From positions 1 through 64,000 of the forward strand of contig JAKCPI010016710.1 of NCBI GenBank assembly GCA_023213315.1: a DNA stretch of 64,000 bases, in the 5' to 3' direction. Numbering within the stretch: the first letter of the stretch is position 1; each line of letters starts with the position of its first letter. Source of the stretch: Euborellia annulipes (lineage: Eukaryota; Arthropoda; Insecta; Dermaptera; Anisolabididae). The notes below the pieces were generated by a model that had not been told where the DNA came from, made no database searches, and worked only from the letters and a program-made list of their open reading frames with translations. The translations under genes and the position numbers were made by a program. Shown in pieces: positions 1 through 10,985 of this stretch.

Positions 1-378
1 TACAATATATAACATAATTGTTTTAAACCAGTTTTCTGAAAAAATCTACATGATTCAGGATCCTCCCAAAGGCGGGCAGTGCGATAGTTGATAGCAAATT
101 TGTGAGTTCAATTTCCAATTGAATTTAATATTCACAAAAGAGAGAGTTTATTTAATTCGTCTTAATGGAAAGAATAAATAACCAATAAATGTGAAATCTT
201 CTTGACTCTATTTGTTCTCTAGATTTAATTCAATATTGATCTTAAATAAACGTCTCGTTAAATGTGTGTGCAAAGGGCAACCAAGAACAAGCAAGATTTA
301 CTCATAGCTAAGCCAACCCAATATCGTCACACAAGTGAGTGAGTGATATTATCAAAACATATCATCTAATCAATTTAA
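1..378. other. AT-rich non-coding stretch
   Basis: No convincing reading frame, RNA gene or repeat boundary was seen here. The sequence is unique-looking within the window. Confidence 0.5.
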
Positions 379-545
379 TACAGTGGAATCCCGATAATTC
401 GTAGCCCGATTATTGGCATTTCGCGGTAATTCGTATCAGAGAAAATCTCGATAATTGGTATAAAAACAATGCATTTCAGACCCCTTAATAATTCGTATTA
501 TTTATATGTTCGAGGGTCACACGTCTTGAAAAGCTCGTTAATTCG
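379..545 (+). mobile_element. pogo/Tigger-like element end (left terminus)
   Basis: A TA dinucleotide (379-380) is followed by CAGTGGAATCCCGATAATTC and then by several degenerate copies of an 'attcgtA / cgataattgg' word. Tigger/pogo elements typically begin TA-CAGT with a repeated 'ccgataatccg'-type subterminal sequence, so this is read as one end of such an element. No transposase frame and no matching right end were found nearby, so it is a decayed or truncated copy. Family assignment is by resemblance only. Confidence 0.45.
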
Positions 546-1919
546 TTCTGTTTTCAAGAAGGGGATGTAGAGAGACAAATTTTTTTCATGCATTCGTAAT
601 CTTTTCACTGCAAGGAAAGAGGAGAGGAGGGAGGCAAATTGATCTTCTCTTATTAAGGGGGTTCAGGAGCGACGTCTAAACGTACTTAAAAAAAAAAAAA
701 AAAACTGGACTATTATAAGGAATTTTTCAATGCGGTTTTTTTTTAATGAATTAAATTCATAAGATGATTAATTTTTTATATTTAAAAAATTAAAATATTT
801 TTTTTATCACAAATACAAAAAAACAATCTGTCCCAATAATCTTTAATTTTTTTAAATTTAAAAATGAATTTATTGTTATTATTAATCACATATTAATTAA
901 GAAATTTTTAAAATAAGCTTAGATGATTTATTTAAAAAACAACTGTCAAATGAGTTCAACATTCTTGCAATAGATGGCAGGTTAGTCTAACAGACGATAT
1001 AGTATTAGCCTATATCTGGCCTATATTTATATATTTTTATGCTTTTATAAAAGAATACATAATATATAATAACATTTATAAAGTATTAAATGTTAAAAGA
1101 TCAATGAAAATCAACCAAATGCATTAAATATTATTAGCTACCATTCTGCCATCTCTTGGCAAATTTTTGAATTACTAGATTTTGTGGGCATACTTTTTAT
1201 GGCACACTACGCCATCTTATCGGGAAAAACATGCGTAACACACTTCGCTCCTATTCCGCCTTAAATCATGGAATCTAAAAAAACATTTCCCACCAGATTT
1301 ACTTAATTAAATAAACATAAAATTTTTCTTATATTAAAAAATCTTAAATAAAAACCAACTGATTCTTCTGACGTCATAATTTAATACGTATTATTATATT
1401 ACAAAAAAAATTCTTTTATTATTATTTTTCTAACTCAAATAATAAATTCAACTTTAACTAATATGAAGAAAAAAAAAAAAAGAAAAGAGAAACATTCTTT
1501 ATTATTTATTTCTTCGTTCCATAAGGAAATAAAATTTCCTTCCCTCTCTCTCTCTTTTTTTTGTAGAGCAAAGAAAATAAAAAAAAGAATATATTGTCCT
1601 TATTTCCCTCGCTTCCCTATTTTCCGCTGACTTGGAGTTAAATTATTAACACCACACTTTTTACAGTCTTTACTTACACCACACACGCACGGAATGAGAC
1701 GGGCGGGAGGGGGGAGGGGGGCTTTTTAGTTTGTTTTAAGCCGTCGCCATATTCTTCTAGCAAAGGGTTTTTAGTTGCAAACCAAACTGAAATTTTACGT
1801 TCGTTTTTTTTTTTTTACGAGCTTTGACGTTGGCTGTTTCGCTCACAATTCTATTATTTAAGAGTTAAAAGGTGGTAGCAATGTTAGTTTATAGTATATA
1901 CGGATTTATATATTAAACT
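546..1919. other. AT-rich non-coding stretch
   Basis: This stretch is dominated by A/T runs, with a purine run at about 612-635 and a short G-rich patch at about 1705-1722. No gene or bounded element was recognised. Confidence 0.5.
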
Positions 1920-2000
1920 AGCCGCGACGCCCGCCTTCGGCCCCCTGGATCCCCCGCCAGCTGACTCGGGCCCGCCTGCAGCGGACCCTCGCCTTTTTCT
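1920..2000 (+). repeat. GC-rich dispersed repeat (family N)
   Basis: A short GC-rich block contains 'cgggcccgcctg' and 'cggaccctcgccttttt'. The same block recurs at 12,668-12,712 and 49,208-49,235 on the plus strand, and inverted at 9,774-9,822, 48,397-48,432 and about 63,258-63,300. It usually borders SINE B or a 'cttaattatgaaaa' tail, so it may be one end of a larger composite repeat. Confidence 0.5.
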
Positions 2001-2029
2001 TCTTAATTATGAAAAGAAAATTATTATTA

Positions 2030-2305
2030 TTCCAGTGCCTGCTTGAGGATTTGTTTACATTCATGGAATACACAAATGCAAAGAATACATAAATATTTCT
2101 CTATACATTTCCTATGGGAGAAATCGTAACTTTAGGAATTAATAACTCAAAATGTTAAAGAAATTTCGGGATGAAAATAATTTTCCTGTAATCCCGAGAA
2201 GGTCCTCTTTATGCATAAAAAATTTCATTTCAAAATTCCAACGGGAAGTTGCCTAAATAGAGCGTGACAGGCAGACGGACTTTAGCGAATTATATATATA
2301 TAGAT
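2030..2305 (+). repeat. Composite dispersed repeat (families M+K)
   Basis: The repeat starts with 'cagtgcctgcttgaggattt' and continues through 'catttcctatgggagaaat'. It ends in a 'gcgtgacaggcagacggac' tract and a short (AT)n. A second copy with the same order lies at 50,371-50,610. The 'cctcaagcag' word also occurs, inverted, in SINE L, so this is probably a mosaic of older repeats. No coding capacity was seen. Confidence 0.6.
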
Positions 2306-2721
2306 TTTATTAAATACACACAAATTTATTTCTAATAACAATCAAAACGTACAAAAAATTCATTCTCTCCTCACGTAGGCTACGTCATTAATTTACATTC
2401 ATCCATCCATCACCTGTAAAGAATAAAAAGAAAAGATTAGCGATCTATTTATTGAATTTATACTTAACTGTGGAAAAATCAATTCTTTAATATAAAATAT
2501 GATAAAAATTAACTCTGTCGAATTTTGTTGATTTTTAATGATGCTATTTCGTTTATATTTTTTCCATAATAATCGAAATATACCTGTATCAAACTAAAAT
2601 GTATTTTTATATTATAAAGAATTATTATGATATGAATAAAAAAAAAAAAAAAAAATTAATTGTATTTATAAAGAAATGGAAGCATTCATATAGTATACTA
2701 AATATAACTTGATTGTGATTT

Positions 2722-2758
2722 CAAAGCCTGAAGATGGTTATACACCATAAACTGCAAA
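2722..2758 (+). ncRNA. Degenerate hammerhead-like core
   Basis: The CTGAAGA box (2728-2734) is followed by a small hairpin, ATGGT/ACCAT, and then TAAAC in place of GAAAC. The layout matches the other hammerhead-like cores in the window, but the GAAA box is damaged and stem III is lost. It is likely a dead relic of a Penelope-like terminus. Confidence 0.3.
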
Positions 2759-3009
2759 AAATATATTTTTATTAATTATTATATTCCAAGTGAAAATTGA
2801 ATAAATAATAATTTAATTTAATAATTAATTCTTACCTTAATTTTATTTTCCAAATGAGGTGTGTCTATATATTTTTTATTTTTATGATAATTTGACAATT
2901 TGTCAATTGCCGTCAAAAACTGAACAATTCTAGGTTATTTTGGAGTTTAGGCTTTCACAGTTGTTATCATTAGTAAAAGAATTAGATTTTCGGTTTAACT
3001 GCGGTTTAT

Positions 3010-3062
3010 TTGTAAAATTACAACGTTTCGGCCACTCATTCTGTGGCCTTCTTCAGGTACAA
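3010..3062 (-). ncRNA. Hammerhead-ribozyme-like core
   Basis: Read on the minus strand, the order is a TAC-ending stem I strand, CTGAAGA, one extra A, stem II GGCCAC/GTGGCC around an AGAATGA loop, then GAAA. After that come the self-complementary stem III ACGT, U at the cleavage position, and GTAATT, which can pair with the stem I strand through a one-base bulge. This is the order of a type I hammerhead with minimal stem III, as described for Penelope-like retroelements. The extra base after CTGAAGA departs from the textbook core, so activity is uncertain. Confidence 0.55.
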
Positions 3063-3460
3063 TTCAGCTAAGACTACAAAGGTTGTTACATCTGTGACAA
3101 TCTCAATTGAACTGGTTGAGAAAACAAGATGGCTGCCGCTTCTCGACATGCACGCCATCTACACATGAGCGATCGCAGCGCCCCTACATACAATTTGACA
3201 CGAAATTCAAATGTTGTATTTTTGAAAAAATATATTAGTATACACTCTCTAAACTGTACAAACTATTATTGACAAATTGTTTACATACACACACACACAT
3301 ACATACATACAAAATATTTTTACACACACATTCTATTACAATTACAACTTACATTTAATTATTATTATTATTCTAAGTTATACATACACATATATATATA
3401 AATATTTCTAATTTTATGATTATGTAAAGCCATTACAACGGAAAAACCCGTTCAAGAGAT

Positions 3461-3519
3461 TTAAAATAAAATTTTCCAAATTCTGTTGACTCAACAGAAT
3501 TTGGAAAATTTTATTTTAA
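3461..3519. repeat. Perfect palindrome, 29-bp arms
   Basis: Positions 3461-3489 are the exact reverse complement of 3491-3519, with a single central base. The arms carry the word 'ccaaattctgttga'. A hairpin this clean in AT-rich DNA suggests a recent inverted duplication or a short foldback element. Confidence 0.85.
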
Positions 3520-3575
3520 TTGAACAAACTTTTTTTTTCAGGCCAATCCCAATTCCAATTTTATTTTTGCTGTCA

Positions 3576-3641
3576 TACACGAGGACATTTTTATGGACGC
3601 AAATATGTTGTCAGAAATAGCTTGAAAAATGTTCTCGTGTA
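3576..3641. repeat. Short foldback, 17-bp arms
   Basis: The arms 'tacacgaggacattttt' and 'aaaaatgttctcgtgta' are inverted with one mismatch. A spacer of about 32 bases separates them. Confidence 0.6.
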
Positions 3642-4849
3642 GGACGGGCTTTATAGGTAATTGAATTATCAATCATTATGTTAAAGAAAAATTAATTAGC
3701 TGGAACCTTTCAAATGAAATGGAATAAAACGCTGGATTCCCTATGGACAGAACTAACGCCATCTCTTGCCGCCTAGAGTAACCACCAGCTTCTGATTCGG
3801 CGTTTAACGGTTTTTCGATTAGGCTGCATAAGTCTTGATTTTTTTTTTTTTTACTCCATCTTAATGTTGTTTTTAATTTATTAGTTCAAAATATATTCTT
3901 TCTAAAACCCCAGGAGGGGAAGAGCAAGGTTCCTTTCCCCCCCCCCCTCCCCCGCCTTATATACAGTATTAGGTAAAAAGAAAGTAAAAACGGACTTGGA
4001 ATTCAATATTTGATCTAAGGCAGCAGCAAAAATTCCATTTCTCTTAGAGAATTCCTTCTGAATGCCAAAAGTTTCGGTGGGGTTAAAAAAAAAAACGGGC
4101 GGGCGCGTGCGCGCGTGATGATCCCCCGGGATCTTTATAGGGAAAAAGAAGGAGGAAAAAAAATAAAAAAGAGAAAGAAAACAGGAGAAGGAAGGTGTAT
4201 ATATGTGGACATCCATGTATATGTGTGTGTGTGTGTTATTTTACGAGCATGTCATGTGTGTGTGTGTGTGTGTGTGTTCTCGAGTGGGAAGCAGCCACGG
4301 GCCATATTGCTATACTAGGGGATATTCGATTACGCGGCTCAATTCACACGGCTTGCGAGAGTGAACGAGACAGACACCCCACACCCTTCTACTACGTACG
4401 TACGGTACCTTCAACCCTAAACCCTAAACCTCTCTCCCTCTGACAGAATTTATCGCTGCATCCAAGCAAACGGGTGGGGGGAGTCAATACAAGGGCTGCT
4501 GTTCTGGCAGTTATCCCCCCCCTCCCCCTCCCCCTTTAGGACTTTTAAAATATGTATCGGAAATACTAAAGTGGATTGATTTGATTGATAATAATAAAGT
4601 AATGGACATTTGATTTCAAACATTTTTATTAACGTCAGACCATGATGCAATTCACTGTACCTTAACTAATTGGAGAGCAGAAAAAAAAAATTCATAATCG
4701 GTGTGAATGTGTGTAAAAAATTCAAGATCAATGATGGATTTACGCTTAGATCCGGAGGCGAGATGTATTAAAATTTTAAAGTCCATTTGACTTGTTAGTT
4801 ACAGTAAAGAAGCAATGATGGTAGGGTTTCTAAATTATTGCAGCAATGT
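3642..4849. other. Non-coding stretch with (GT)n tracts and C/G runs
   Basis: It includes a C/T-rich run at 3938-3958, (GT)n tracts at about 4218-4235 and 4254-4276, and a doublet of CCCTAAA at about 4419-4433. Open frames across the (GT)n are low-complexity. No gene was recognised. Confidence 0.55.
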
Positions 4850-5024
4850 TGCAGAAATATTGCAAATCTTGCTCAATATTGACAATATTGCAGCAACATT
4901 GATGCATCAATATTCCTATCTCCGCCTTTTTGCAGAAATATTGCTGCAATGTTGCTGTTTGAGCATATTGCATCAATGTTGCTGCAATATTGTCAATATT
5001 GAGCAAGATTCGCAATATTTCTGC
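4850..5024. repeat. Inverted repeat with 56-bp arms built from CAATATTGC words
   Basis: Arms 4850-4905 and 4969-5024 are reverse complements with about one mismatch, separated by 63 bases. The sequence repeats the words 'gcaatattg' and 'gcagcaa'. The spacer also contains a partial copy of the arm ('gcagaaatattg'). Open frames on both strands through it are artefacts of the repeat. Confidence 0.8.
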
Positions 5025-5256
5025 AATATTTTGTGCTGTGTGGGTTATAGGAATTTTGTAATGTTTCCTGTAAACTCTAGTCGTCTTTGAGCATATCAAA
5101 TTTCAGTTTGAAATTTAAATAAAAAATATTTTCTTGCAATTTATTAATATTTTAAAATAAAAACATAATTCTTTCTAATTTCGTTCCTCGCCTTATTTAA
5201 AAGAATCTCTTTTTTTAAATATGATTAAATTATTTCAAGCAGAAGAGCCTAATTGA

Positions 5257-5388
5257 CATGAGCGTAACTAGGGCTGACCCCCCACCTCCCCAGAAAGCTC
5301 CCCCCCCAGAAAAATTGTGCCTTCCAGGCCCCCCAAGGATTGCTGGTCCCATGACTCCCCCCAGCCAAATTTCCTAGTTAGGCCTATG
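5257..5388. mobile_element. hAT-type MITE, family J (132 bp)
   Basis: The termini are CATGAGCGTAACTAGGG on the left and, inverted, CATAGGCCTAACTAGG on the right. The flanking octamers CTAATTGA (5249-5256) and CTAATTAA (5389-5396) form an 8-bp target duplication with one mismatch, diagnostic of hAT-like insertion. The interior is C-rich and non-coding. Other copies lie at 27,306-27,809 and 59,411-59,574. Confidence 0.8.
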
Positions 5389-5416
5389 CTAATTAATAGT
5401 CTTGATTATCCCCCAC

Positions 5417-5525
5417 ATACATTTCCTATGGGAGAAATTGTAACTTCAAAAATTAATAACTCAAAAATTTGTAGGAATTTAGGAATGAAAATAATTTTCC
5501 TGAAATTTCTAGAAGTTCATCTTTG
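5417..5525 (+). repeat. Dispersed repeat family K, truncated
   Basis: This stretch shares 'acatttcctatgggagaaat', 'aattaataactcaaaa' and the following 'aggaatgaaaataattttcctga' region with the copies at 2,104-2,305 and 50,450-50,610. It ends before the 'gacagacggac' tract. Confidence 0.6.
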
Positions 5526-5789
5526 AGTAGTAGCCTATATAAAATTATAATGTGGGAGTTTACTAGCCGATCCTATTATTGATCTTATTCAGTTGTTAAT
5601 TAAAACAATCTAGAGCTTGTGACTGCATTCTATAATAATGTTTGTTTTTTAATCTTTATTTTAATCATCCTGTTTTATTTTAAGTAGTTAAGTAACTATT
5701 TCAACCTTACAATGGAGGAGGCAGCTAGAAATTCGAAACTGTCAATTACTGTACTTAATCCAATCGCAAGCAATACAAGCAATAAAATT

Positions 5790-6010
5790 CAAAAACGGAC
5801 ATCAGTGTGTATCCGGATTTGGAACACTTGTCCGATTTGGCGTCCGAATCTGAGAGGATTTCGGATTTTACTAATATCAACCGAAAACGTGGCCATATTG
5901 GGGAATATTTTTCACGTCTCAGAAAGGCAGATTTCAGTGCTCAATTTTCAAAAGATTTTCCATATCCCCAGACCCCCCAAAAGTCGTCTGTCCGGATCTG
6001 GCCTCAAAAA
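5790..6010 (-). repeat. Fragment related to hAT-like family T
   Basis: On the minus strand this shares 'gcactgaaatctgcctttct', 'atggaaaatcttttg' and 'gtgaaaaatatt' in the same order as the interior of the delimited element at 49,391-49,995. The ends are not preserved. Confidence 0.45.
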
Positions 6011-7214
6011 TTATCTTAATATATATCTTATATATAGACAATAAGGAGAAAAAACGTCATATCGTTAATCGAACCTAAAATCCATGAGAGTAGAGAACTC
6101 TCTTTATCATCACTTTCGGAAAAATTCAAGTAGGCCTATTACGTAATGTAATAGAAACAAGACTATGACGATTTCTACTAAGTCTCCGTCGGACAATGTG
6201 GATAATAACAACGATCCTTAAGATAAACTCTGATGCCACATAAGGGCTTAGCACTATGCCGAGGATACTTATACTGTTTTTCCTCTTCCTTATTTTATTA
6301 GAGTTTAAATTGGTTTCATATGAAGTTTATCAGGAATCATAGACTCAGTTTCGATCCTTATATCACATCACACGTAAGCAATTTCTTTTTATGCATCCCC
6401 TTTTTTGAATTCTCAATTGTTAAAGAGATTGCACTCACTTTTCAGTGTGACTAATTGTAGGATAAATGCATCGAGTTGCTTTTAAAAGCAATGGGGGGGG
6501 GGGGGGGGTGATACAAAACAACCTCCGATGCTGACCTCATGAACGTGTTGTTCGTGTCTACAAACCGATAGATAATGGCCATATAATGATGACTAGACTA
6601 CACTACATAGAAAGCCTAGTACTAGGCAAGTTTTATTCGTAAGTGCAACGATCCTCTCTCTCTCTCCGAATGCAGTTTCCCCTTTTTGCCCTTTTAGAAT
6701 GAATAGACCGAGTTGCATAAAAGAGCCCCCGCTACAATTTTTCAATTCCCCTCTCTACCTAGATAGTTTAATCATCATATAGTGGCTTAATTTATTTTTT
6801 ATCACGAGACTTTAAAAATAAAAACAAGTTATTTATTATCAAGATTTATAATGAAGTTTTTAGGCTCGTATGGCCATTCAGGGTTACTACTATATATATA
6901 TATGAGGCTCTCAGAAGCCAATCGGACTAACTCCAAAAAGTGAAAATTTTCAGTATTAGCAGTTCAAGTTATTTATCCATTTAAAAAACTCAACAATGTA
7001 TACTGAATATTTAAAAGTAATTCATTAGCTTATTTACAACCAAGAGTAACCAATGTTCCCTAAATATTCGCATTCTAGTGGTAAATTATCAAACTAGGTT
7101 GTTAGGCGTATTTGCCATTGAAAAATGTTTACTTTTGGGAGCTCAGACACGTGTTTATGTACATTTGAAAAATATTGGAATTAGTCTTGGAATTGGCTTC
7201 TGAACGTCTCATAT
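6011..7214. other. Non-coding stretch
   Basis: No gene was recognised. It contains a 16-base G run (6493-6508) and a short (CT)n near 6655. Poly-G tracts of this length are prone to sequencing-length error. Confidence 0.5.
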
Positions 7215-7320
7215 ATAATTAGGAGAATTTTTAGTTATAGAACACATTTTGTTATTAATTATTTATTAAAAATATAAATACTGTACAACGTTTCGACAGC
7301 TTATTTATTCTGCAGCCGAT
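7215..7320 (-). repeat. Penelope-like terminus fragment with degenerate hammerhead core
   Basis: On the minus strand: 'gctgcagaataaataagc', then TGTCGAAACGTTGTAC, then an AT-rich tail. The GAAA box, the ACGT stem III and the U-H position are kept, but the CUGANGA box is not recognisable. The same terminus appears at 32,505-32,625, and as an inverted pair of tails at 42,258-42,384. Confidence 0.45.
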
Positions 7321-7496
7321 TTAAAAAATTGCATAAATTTGGTTCCGTAAAAACAAAATTCTTCGCAGAGCGTTAAACTTAGATTCCGCAAAGGGGCGAA
7401 TTTTTTTTCCGATTTGGCAATTAAAAATTTTTAATTTTTCAATACGGCTCTAACAAGTAAGTATCACCAAGTGTGTGTGGCTACGCTTGTTATATA

Positions 7497-7930
7497 CGAG
7501 GGTGGTTTGAAAAGTTCTCGGAATGTACATACTAGAATTAAGTATTTTACCTCGGCGGATCTGCTTTTATTTTTCAACATAGTAGACTAATGCATTTGGT
7601 CCAGCGATGTTCCAATGCCTTGATTCCATCTCGAAAATGAGATTCCTCCAGGCCAATCTGGTGCGTTTGTTGTCCAATGTCAAGAGCCGCGGCACTCATC
7701 GTGCGGATAATTTTTTCATACCCAATTCTTCGGTTAAAATATAATACTACCCGTTCAGAAGACATCCCTACAGCTTCAGTAATCTCCCGCACTTTCAGTC
7801 GACGATCCTCCATGACCATTTTATGCACTTTTGCGATAAATTCTGGGGTCGTAGACGTTTTTGGCCGTCCACTACGTGGATCATCATCCAAGCTCTCCCG
7901 ACCAAATTTAAACTCGCTGGTCCACTAGTT
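7497..7930 (-). pseudogene. Mariner transposase relic, internally deleted
   Basis: A mariner-type terminal repeat (TACGAGGGTGGTTTGAAAAG, near 7495-7514) marks the 3' end. On the minus strand an open stretch (7891-7574) encodes DDDPRSGRPKTSTT, EFIAKVHKMVMEDRRLKVRE and an EAVGMSS helix. This is the second helix-turn-helix region of mariner transposases. It jumps directly to GLEESHFRDGIKALEHRWTK, the region near the C-terminus. The whole DD34D catalytic core is therefore missing and the 5' end is lost, so the relic cannot encode an active enzyme. The open frame is short (about 105 codons against about 345 for the family). Confidence 0.85.
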
Positions 7931-8309
7931 ATAATAATATCAATTCCCTCATATTTTAATGATTAAAAAGCAAACAAAAACAAAATGGAAGATCGTCTCT
8001 AACATATGCTACGTATTAATGTAAATGTTGATTATCATTTAGAATTAATCATTTATTTAATGCTCTTTTGTTGCAGGTAAGCGAAAGGAATCTCCCTCGA
8101 GTCTTCTTCTCTCTCTCCGTCACTTGAGTGAGTTTACGTTAATTGTTTAACATATACAGTCTATATGACCTTTTACTCATCTACTTTATGAATATATACC
8201 GCATATAATGGTATAAAAGGTATAAAACCATCATCAGTGTTTATCACTTTAAAGCTGGAATCTCGATATTAGGGATGGAAAAGGCGATCTAAAAGTCGAT
8301 TTTCGATAC

Positions 8310-9415
8310 TATTTATTTATTTATTCATTGTACTGCTTTTAATAGCCGTAGCTAATAGCAGGGGTTCAGAGATACATTTTGTTGATTACATTTTTCTACA
8401 AGAACAAAAACAAAAAAAAAAAAAACAAAACAAAAACAAATAGAGAAAAACGATTCCAGGTTACACATTCTATATACATTATTTATTTATTCATACAAAA
8501 TGAACGATCGCACTCGCATCGTCTCGGTAACAAAATGGCAAAGATCGCTCAGATCCCTCTCGGTAGGTGGCCAAAGCATAGACACCAAGTCCCTACCCCC
8601 CAGGAACCGCACTCTTATTCCCTCGTACAATGGGCATTCCAGTAAAATGTGGCTTAGGTCTTCTTCCTTTCTAAGGTTGCAGAGGGAACAGATTTCATCT
8701 GGGCTGATCCCATGGGAGTTTCCATCTGTGAAGAAATACATGCGTCTTGCATTGGCTGTTCTTGCTTCGTGGAGAATTATTCTCTTCATCAGCGACGCAC
8801 CCAGCGAGAGGATTGCTCCCTACCAAAATCCAGATCTCTGTACCGCCAAACATATCTTGACTCGGCGAGGTGCTCTCCGTCCTTCATGTAATAGTAGAAG
8901 AGCAAATCTTCCGGAAGCGCCATAGTTTTATTTTTTATCTCGGCCAAGTCCTGCCTTTCTCAGCCTGACCGATCAGACGGAAGTATTTCCCAAGTTTCCT
9001 CTTCCTTTCGTTTCTCCACCACTAAGCCGAAGCATGCGATCGTAACAATTGCGAGGTAGTCTTTTTTTGGCATCGTCAGCAGCCTGACCAGCCACTTCAA
9101 TGCACGTTTGAACACTACACTTATAATCCTGGGCTGTTGAAATTCTCTTCTAACAACGTAGCCGGGGGTCGAGGTATCCAAATAGTATAGGGACTTGAAG
9201 AATCTCTCCTGGCAAGCTTCAATTACATCGGGATATTCCAGGGCCCACACCTCGGAAGCGTACAAAAGCACAGAAAGAATTGTAGATTTATACAGGGTGT
9301 TAGTTTTCTGAAAATCCAGTTGGAAACGAGCAACAATCACCCTCACACCTGCCCCAGCAGCACTTGCCTTAGCCACCATTCTCTTAGCGCCCTTCAGATT
9401 TCGGATTCTCGGCAT
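8310..9415 (-). pseudogene. 5'-truncated non-LTR retrotransposon (LINE) ORF2 3' end
   Basis: Three minus-strand frames join end to end. The first (9415-8960) carries NTLYKSTILSVLLYASEVWA and the following ERFFKSLYYLDTSTPGYVVR region, typical of the thumb after the LINE reverse transcriptase. The second (about 8945-8796) continues with LPEDLLFYYYMKDGEHLAES. The third (8789-8487) carries a C-terminal zinc knuckle CSLC-x(9)-SH-x4-C. At least two frameshifts break the frame. The start is truncated near 9415. The 3' end runs to about 8310 and finishes in short AATA repeats, as many LINEs do. The Cys-His knuckle fits R1/Jockey/I-type elements, but the clade is not certain. No clear target duplication was seen. 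Confidence 0.8.
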
Positions 9416-9596
9416 CGATTAATCATTTCTGAAAGTCGACTTTTTAAAAACTCGTGCTTAGCAGATTACTCAATAAATATTAAATATATTTATTTATTTA
9501 TAATATAAGGTTTATAAAGTATTTAAACATTTTATTAAATACAACATATTGTTTTCAAAATTTTTATAAAAGAATTTTCTATCCAGAAAATGCACG

Positions 9597-9682
9597 TTCT
9601 TTTTTTCCTTAGAGAGAACGAGGATAGGGCTCGGATTGGACAAAGACAGACAGACAGACGGACACTATACATAAGGAAGATT
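9597..9682 (+). repeat. Family K terminal fragment
   Basis: It contains 'ccttagagagaac' and 'ggggctcggattgg'-like words, followed by 'gacagacagacagacggaca'. The same block recurs at about 17,880-17,945 and 56,190-56,245. Confidence 0.5.
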
Positions 9683-9773
9683 TTATTAAGATAAGAGAGT
9701 GTTATTTTTTTTTAAACCAGCTATGTATTAATTTCCTGAAACAAGTTGACTGAAAAATTGCGGCACTTGATTA

Positions 9774-9822
9774 AGAAAAGGCGAGGGTCCGGCGCAGGCG
9801 GGCCCGAGCCAGCTGGACATCT
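9774..9822 (-). repeat. GC-rich dispersed repeat (family N)
   Basis: Inverted copy of the GC-rich block described at 1920-2000 ('aaaaggcgagggtccg', 'gcgggcccgagccagctgg'). Confidence 0.55.
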
Positions 9823-10250
9823 CATTTATTTATTTATTTGAAATAAAGTTTTTTAAAAACAAAAAAAAAAATTATTTTTTATTTTTCCACTACACACTCA
9901 ATCAAAAAGTGGGTGTGAAAAAAAAAAATTCTTTTGTCGGAAATTGAAGAGCCTCTCACTTTAATAAATCTAATTTCCTCTTTTTATTTATTTAAATGCT
10001 ACCCCGCCACCGACGATCGCTCTATATTTCTATCTATACCTTGGGAAAAAAAAATTTTTTTTCCCTCTAACGACCTCCACTCACTCACCTATATTCATTC
10101 AATTTTATATAAATATCATTCGAATGACATTGATTTTTTTTTTTTTTATTTAATTTCGTTTTCAAATTAAAGGTGAGATGCTAGTGTATTTTATTTTGAA
10201 ATTTCTCTCTTCACGTCCTTTGTGCTATTTTTGAAGTGAAGTTGAACTAG
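9823..10250. other. Non-coding stretch
   Basis: AT-rich with A and T runs. A short open frame here is low-complexity and not credible. Confidence 0.5.
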
Positions 10251-10621
10251 GGATGAAACGATACGAGTAAATACTAAATAAGTACTTACTCGATACTTTT
10301 CTTTCGATACCAAGTATTTTTGGAATCGAGTACCAAGTAGGTATCGGTCACAAATACTCGTATCGATGCTCGGTCTACTTATGCGATGATTAGTTAGGCC
10401 GGAAGAACATTTACGTACATTTGTTCTTATTTACAATAGAAATAAGTGGATTGGTTTGTACCGATGTATTTTAATTTTTATTATAGGAGTGTTTAACAGG
10501 GAAATTTTTTGAAAAATTATTATTTTTGGGTAGAACCTTTAAAACTGAATTTTTTTCTTAGTCATCGTTTTTTTTTTTTTTTTTTTCAAGAACTTGATGT
10601 TTTATGCCTGTGGATATTTAA

Positions 10622-10940
10622 TCAAGATTCGCAGGGACTTTGCAGCCAGGAGATTAAATAAAAAATCTTTTATCTAATTTCTATTTGCCAATGTTTCGGT
10701 CTCCAATCACGACCTTCATCAGGGCAAATATTGTCAATTATACACGATCATAGGTATTTTAATATTCATTGCAATTAAATATACAATTTCTTTTTACTTT
10801 GATTTTTACAAAAATATTATCATACCCGGAGATCTTGGATGATGTAGGTGGTGATTGGCGACCGAAACGTCGGCAAATAGAAATTAAATAAAAGATTTTT
10901 TATTTAATCTCCTGGCTGCAAAGTTCCTGCGAATCTTGAT
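10622..10940. repeat. Palindrome with inverted hammerhead-like cores
   Basis: The left arm (10,622-10,716) and right arm (10,853-10,940) are reverse complements with scattered mismatches. Both carry 'gattcgcagg', 'tgcagccaggagatt' and a 'ccgaaac'-type box. The left (minus-strand) core is well preserved and the right core has lost its CUGANGA box. The same palindrome occurs at 21,575-21,908. Confidence 0.7.
10688..10728 (-). ncRNA. Hammerhead-ribozyme-like core
   Basis: On the minus strand: stem I ATTTGCC, CTGATGA plus one A, stem II GGTC/GACC, GAAA, ACATT, then GGCAAAT, which closes a perfect 7-bp stem I. Compared with its relative at 21,805-21,844, the cleavage-side GTC has become ATT, which breaks the ACGT stem III. 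Confidence 0.6.
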
Positions 10941-10985
10941 AATATCAGAACTTACTGCTGTTTTTGCTTATCTTTAATTGTACGA

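Larger units (their letters stand above)
10251..10985. mobile_element. Truncated hAT-like element, family F
   Basis: It starts TAGGGATGAAACGATAC and continues into a field of 'gtatcgata'-type words. It then runs collinearly, in inverted orientation, with the delimited element at 21,402-25,241 (shared 'cggtttgtaccgatg'-region, 'gaacttgatgttttatgcct', and the hammerhead palindrome). It stops near 10,985, where the copies diverge. It is useful as an empty-site reference: it lacks the insertions at 22,024-23,771 and 23,772-25,049. Confidence 0.65.

Noticed and set aside
4415..4435. CCCTAAA telomere-like doublet
   Set aside because: Only two units in a pyrimidine-rich region. No array and no other terminal feature.
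5712..6044. 110-codon plus-strand frame starting MEEAARNSK
   Set aside because: It overlaps a fragment of the non-coding hAT-like family T on the opposite strand and shows no recognisable domain.
6493..6508. Long G, C, A and T runs as functional quadruplex or promoter elements
   Set aside because: Isolated homopolymers with no gene context. Lengths are also unreliable in sequencing.
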